NCBI RefSeq assembly: GCF_903893715.1
Contig: NZ_CAITNG010000129.1
Coordinates: 25,620-89,619, forward strand
DNA length: 64,000 bases
Reading direction: 5' to 3'
DNA from: an uncultured Mucilaginibacter sp.
GTDB taxonomy: Bacteria > Bacteroidota > Bacteroidia > Sphingobacteriales > Sphingobacteriaceae
Below the pieces are notes generated by a model that saw nothing but the letters and a program-made list of their open reading frames with translations, ran no database searches and had not been told where the DNA came from. Below are positions 61,325-64,000 of this stretch, piece by piece. Within the stretch, counting starts at the first letter, position 1, and each line of letters starts with the position of its first letter. A program made the translations under genes and the position numbers.

Positions 61325-62608
61325 ATGAAAGCATATAAGTATAACGACTTAACTACTGCAGAACTCAAACAACTGGTTCAACGCAATGTTGACCCGGCGA
61401 ATGAGATTCGGGCTGTTGTGGAAGATGTGATCGCTAACGTACGCAAGCATGGCGATAAGGCTTTGGTGGATTATGCAGAGAAGTTTGATAAGGTTACGTT
61501 AACCAAGCTTTATTTGGATAAGGCAGAGCTTGCAGAGCTGGCCACTACCCTGTTGCCGGAGCAAAAGCAGGCACTACAGACCGCTTACGATAACATCAAA
61601 AAATTTCACGAGGCGCAATTAAAAACCGAGGACGAGGTGGAAACCATGCCCGGCGTTACCTGCTGGCGCGAGTTGAGGCCGATTGAAAAAGTTGGCCTGT
61701 ATATCCCGGGTGGTACGGCGGTTTTACCGAGTACTTTTTTGATGCTGGGGATACCGGCGCGTATTGCGGGCTGTCACGAGATCGTGGTGTGTTCGCCACC
61801 GCAAAAAGATGGTAAGGTGAATGCCTTTGTCGCCTATGTGGCTCAATTGCTGGGCATCGAACGCATTTACCTTGCGGGAGGTTCGCAGGCTATGGCTGCT
61901 ATGGCGTATGGTACGGAGAGCATCCCTGCTGTGGACAAGATATTCGGTCCGGGGAACCAATACGTAACCAAGGCTAAGACCATTATCCAATCGACGACCA
62001 CCTGTGCCATTGATATGCCTGCCGGGCCTTCGGAAGTGTTGGTGATAGCTGACGATACCGCTAATCCAGAGTTCGTGGCTGCAGATTTACTCGCACAAGC
62101 TGAACATGGTATTGACAGCCAATCTATTTTGGTAGCGACATCACAAACCGTTATTGATAAGACCATTGAGGCTTTAAATAAACAACTCCTTGTTTTACCA
62201 AGGGCCGAGATCGCCGCCAAGGCTGTAGCCAATTCGTACACCGTTTTGGTGGATGACCTGAAACAGGCTATGACTTTTAGCAACCTGTACGCGCCGGAGC
62301 ACTTGATATTGGCGACAGAGAACTGGAACCAGATAACAAGCGATATCATCAACGCTGGATCGGTATTCTTAGGGAATTTAACTCCTGAAAGTGTAGGCGA
62401 CTATGCCTCGGGCACCAACCACACTTTGCCCACCAGCGCTTATGCAAGGGCCTATTCGGGTGTATCGGTGGATTCGTTTGTAAAGAAGATCACTTTCCAG
62501 CATATTACGCCCGATGGTATTCAGAACATCGGGCCTATAGTGGAGATATTGGCGGAAGCTGAGGGGTTGCATGCGCACAAGAACGCTGTGAGCCTCCGCA
62601 TGAAATAA
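61325..62608 (+). CDS. hisD: Histidinol dehydrogenase
   Basis: The 427-residue zinc enzyme oxidises L-histidinol to histidine in two steps. It has GLYIPGGTAVLPSTFLMLG, IFGPGNQYVTKAK, DMPAGPSEVLVIAD and DLLAQAEHGIDSQ (metal and catalytic His/Asp). The start at 61325 (MKAYKYNDLTTAEL) is chosen; an earlier start at 61268 runs through the repeat. Confidence 0.95.
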   Translation: MKAYKYNDLTTAELKQLVQRNVDPANEIRAVVEDVIANVRKHGDKALVDYAEKFDKVTLTKLYLDKAELAELATTLLPEQKQALQTAYDNIKKFHEAQLKTEDEVETMPGVTCWRELRPIEKVGLYIPGGTAVLPSTFLMLGIPARIAGCHEIVVCSPPQKDGKVNAFVAYVAQLLGIERIYLAGGSQAMAAMAYGTESIPAVDKIFGPGNQYVTKAKTIIQSTTTCAIDMPAGPSEVLVIADDTANPEFVAADLLAQAEHGIDSQSILVATSQTVIDKTIEALNKQLLVLPRAEIAAKAVANSYTVLVDDLKQAMTFSNLYAPEHLILATENWNQITSDIINAGSVFLGNLTPESVGDYASGTNHTLPTSAYARAYSGVSVDSFVKKITFQHITPDGIQNIGPIVEILAEAEGLHAHKNAVSLRMK

Positions 62609-62618
62609 TAATAAATAC

Positions 62619-62718
62619 CGTCATTGCGAGCGATAGCGAAGCAACCTCTATACATGCAAATCGAGGATGCCTATCGGAGACCTGTCACGCAGAGGTTGCT
62701 TCCTTCCTCGCAATGACG
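62619..62718. repeat. Intergenic inverted repeat (CGTCATTGCGAG type) between hisD and hisC
   Basis: Arms at 62619-62649 and 62691-62718 share CGTCATTGCGAG and GAAGCAACCTCT words in inverted order. The element sits inside an operon, so it must be transcribed; it lacks a T-run. An alternative upstream start for hisC at 62667 would lie inside it and is rejected. Confidence 0.65.
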
Positions 62719-62735
62719 TTTTAAATACAATTGAT

Positions 62736-63782
62736 ATGTTTAGTGTAAACGACATTATAAGAGAAAACATTAAAACGCTAAAACCTTACTCATCCGCGCG
62801 GGATGAGTTTAAGGGCGAGGCAAGCGTATATTTGGACGCCAACGAAAATGCTTTTGGCTCACCATTGGACGCGCAATACAACCGTTATCCCGACCCGATG
62901 CAATTTGCGGTTAAAAAGCGGCTGAGCGAAATAAAGGGTGTTCCTGTGCCCAATATATTTTTAGGCAACGGCAGCGACGAGGCCATTGATATCCTGTTCC
63001 GCAGCTTTTGCGAGCCGGGTGTTGATAATGTGATATTGGTACCCCCAACTTATGGCATGTACGAGGTTTCGGCCAATATCAACAATGTGGCCATCAAACG
63101 AGTGCCGCTAACAGCAGATTACCAACTGAACCTGGAAGGTATTGCCGAAGCGATTGACGGGCATACCAAAATGATATTTGTTTGCTCGCCTAATAACCCG
63201 ACGGGTAACTCGATGGAGCGCTCGGATGTGGAGACGCTTCTCGCCAATTTTAACGGCTTGGTGGTTGTTGATGAGGCTTATATCAACTTTAGCCGCCAAA
63301 AAACCTTTATACAGGAGTTGACCGAATACGCCAATCTGGTGATATTACAAACCCTCTCAAAAGCATGGGGGTTAGCCGGTTTACGCCTGGGTATGGCATT
63401 TGCCAGCGAAGAAATTATCGAAGTGATGAACAAGGTAAAGCCGCCTTACAATGTTAACGAGGCGACTCAACAACTGGTTTTACAAGCCCTGCAAAATGTT
63501 GAACAGGTAAACGAATGGATAAAACAAACACTGATAGAACGCGATAAACTGGTTTTAGGTTTAAAAGACCTTGACTTTGTGTTGGATATTTACCCATCCG
63601 ATGCCAATTTCATCTTAGCCAAAACAACAGACGCCAAAGCCATTTATAACCACCTGGTAGCACTTGGCATTATCGTGCGCGACCGCTCGAAAGTGGAATT
63701 ATGCGAGGGCTGTTTGCGGATTACTGTGGGTACGCCTGAAGAAAATTTGGTTTTGATTGAAGCAGTAAAAACCTTTAAATGA
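62736..63782 (+). CDS. hisC: Histidinol-phosphate aminotransferase
   Basis: The 348-residue PLP enzyme of class I/II starts at 62736 (MFSVNDIIRENIKTLKPYSS). It has YLDANENAFGSP, CSPNNPTGNS and the PLP lysine in LQTLSKAWGLAGLRLG. It makes histidinol phosphate from imidazole acetol-phosphate. In relatives, hisB normally follows directly; here an IS1595-type gene begins 68 bp downstream. Confidence 0.95.
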   Translation: MFSVNDIIRENIKTLKPYSSARDEFKGEASVYLDANENAFGSPLDAQYNRYPDPMQFAVKKRLSEIKGVPVPNIFLGNGSDEAIDILFRSFCEPGVDNVILVPPTYGMYEVSANINNVAIKRVPLTADYQLNLEGIAEAIDGHTKMIFVCSPNNPTGNSMERSDVETLLANFNGLVVVDEAYINFSRQKTFIQELTEYANLVILQTLSKAWGLAGLRLGMAFASEEIIEVMNKVKPPYNVNEATQQLVLQALQNVEQVNEWIKQTLIERDKLVLGLKDLDFVLDIYPSDANFILAKTTDAKAIYNHLVALGIIVRDRSKVELCEGCLRITVGTPEENLVLIEAVKTFK

Positions 63783-63850
63783 AAAACACACCCCTTGCCC
63801 CTCTCAAGAGAGTAATAGCCCATGAATAGACATTTAATTTTTGTATATTT

Positions 63851-64000
63851 ATGCAAATTAATGTAAGTGAAGTATTTACGAGATTTTCAACTCAGGAAGC
63901 CTGTATTGGATATCTGGAAGGATTAAGGTGGCAACACGAGCCCGAATGCCCGTATTGCAAGGGTAAGCAAAGTAGCCAGCGGAAAGACACGTACCGCCAT
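63851..64000 (+). mobile_element. IS1595-family transposase, 5' part only
   Basis: The frame opens at 63851 and runs off the window. The 50 residues seen start MQINVSEVFTRFSTQEAC and contain GLRWQHEPECPYCKGKQSSQ, the zinc-ribbon N-terminus of IS1595-type transposases (about 300 residues in full). The catalytic DDE/N residues are outside the window. Base pairs 63783-63850 may include the left end of the element; no inverted repeat can be checked. Confidence 0.75.

Overview
The window looks like chromosomal DNA from a Bacteroidota member of the family Sphingobacteriaceae, most like Mucilaginibacter or Pedobacter. This is inferred from gene families and signals: a HEPN-fused sulfite reductase, MG2/TonB-plug-like surface proteins, a rhamnogalacturonan acetylesterase, TAnnTTTG-type promoter boxes, few Shine-Dalgarno sequences, and many short palindromic repeats between genes. 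No tRNA, rRNA or CRISPR array was seen. The left edge cuts a sulfite reductase gene. The right edge cuts an IS1595-type transposase gene.

Layout. 1-6.6 kb is an assimilatory sulfate operon on the + strand: sulfite reductase-HEPN, siroheme synthase fused to a TSUP sulfite exporter, a 4Fe-4S APS-type reductase, CysD and CysN. 6.8-9.7 kb is a coupled glycan trio (GT87 mannosyltransferase-like, GT2 polyprenyl-phosphate type, polysaccharide deacetylase). 10.2-17.9 kb is envelope and core metabolism: 2-oxoacid dehydrogenase E2, CinA and an LptD-like protein on the - strand, divergent from an amidase and an MlaD/MCE protein. 17.9-20.4 kb and 31.1-36.0 kb hold three paralogous proteins of about 830 residues with macroglobulin-like and degenerate plug domains. 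20.7-29.4 kb holds a Cdd1-like HhH protein, a beta-CASP hydrolase, serA/serC, rpe, pnp and rpsO. 29.5-45.3 kb holds a thioesterase, a rhamnogalacturonan acetylesterase, a SlyD-like isomerase, a YyaL-like protein, a dipeptide epimerase, a CDP-alcohol transferase, a branching enzyme, a secreted esterase, a toxin-antitoxin pair and a GNAT enzyme. 45.5-47.8 kb is a UvrD/PcrA helicase. 47.8-50.1 kb is a visibly AT-richer accessory patch with a split PD-(D/E)XK nuclease-like gene, a DUF6338-like membrane protein and a tiny overlapping ORF. 50.1-59.7 kb returns to core genes (UDG family, RluA, a PhoB-type regulator, a TlpA-like protein, gatB, alaS, a MerR regulator). 59.7-60.2 kb is a second toxin-antitoxin pair. 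60.2-63.8 kb is the start of the histidine operon: a promoter, a His-rich leader ORF, then hisG, hisD and hisC. An insertion sequence begins where hisB would be expected.

How the genes work together. The first operon takes sulfate to APS (CysDN), APS to sulfite (the CysH-type reductase) and sulfite to sulfide (siroheme reductase). The fusion protein supplies siroheme and probably moves sulfite or sulfate. serA and serC supply serine. LptD, the amidase and MlaD are outer-membrane and wall functions. The most unusual items are: (1) the His-rich leader ORF before hisG; (2) the frameshifted nuclease in the AT-rich patch with its DUF6338-like and 42-residue neighbours; (3) a dispersed 10-bp tandem motif (ACCCATAAAT family) placed directly before several start codons; (4) two poly-C tracts upstream of genes; and (5) a 1-kb unit around the acetylesterase bounded by 31-bp direct repeats.
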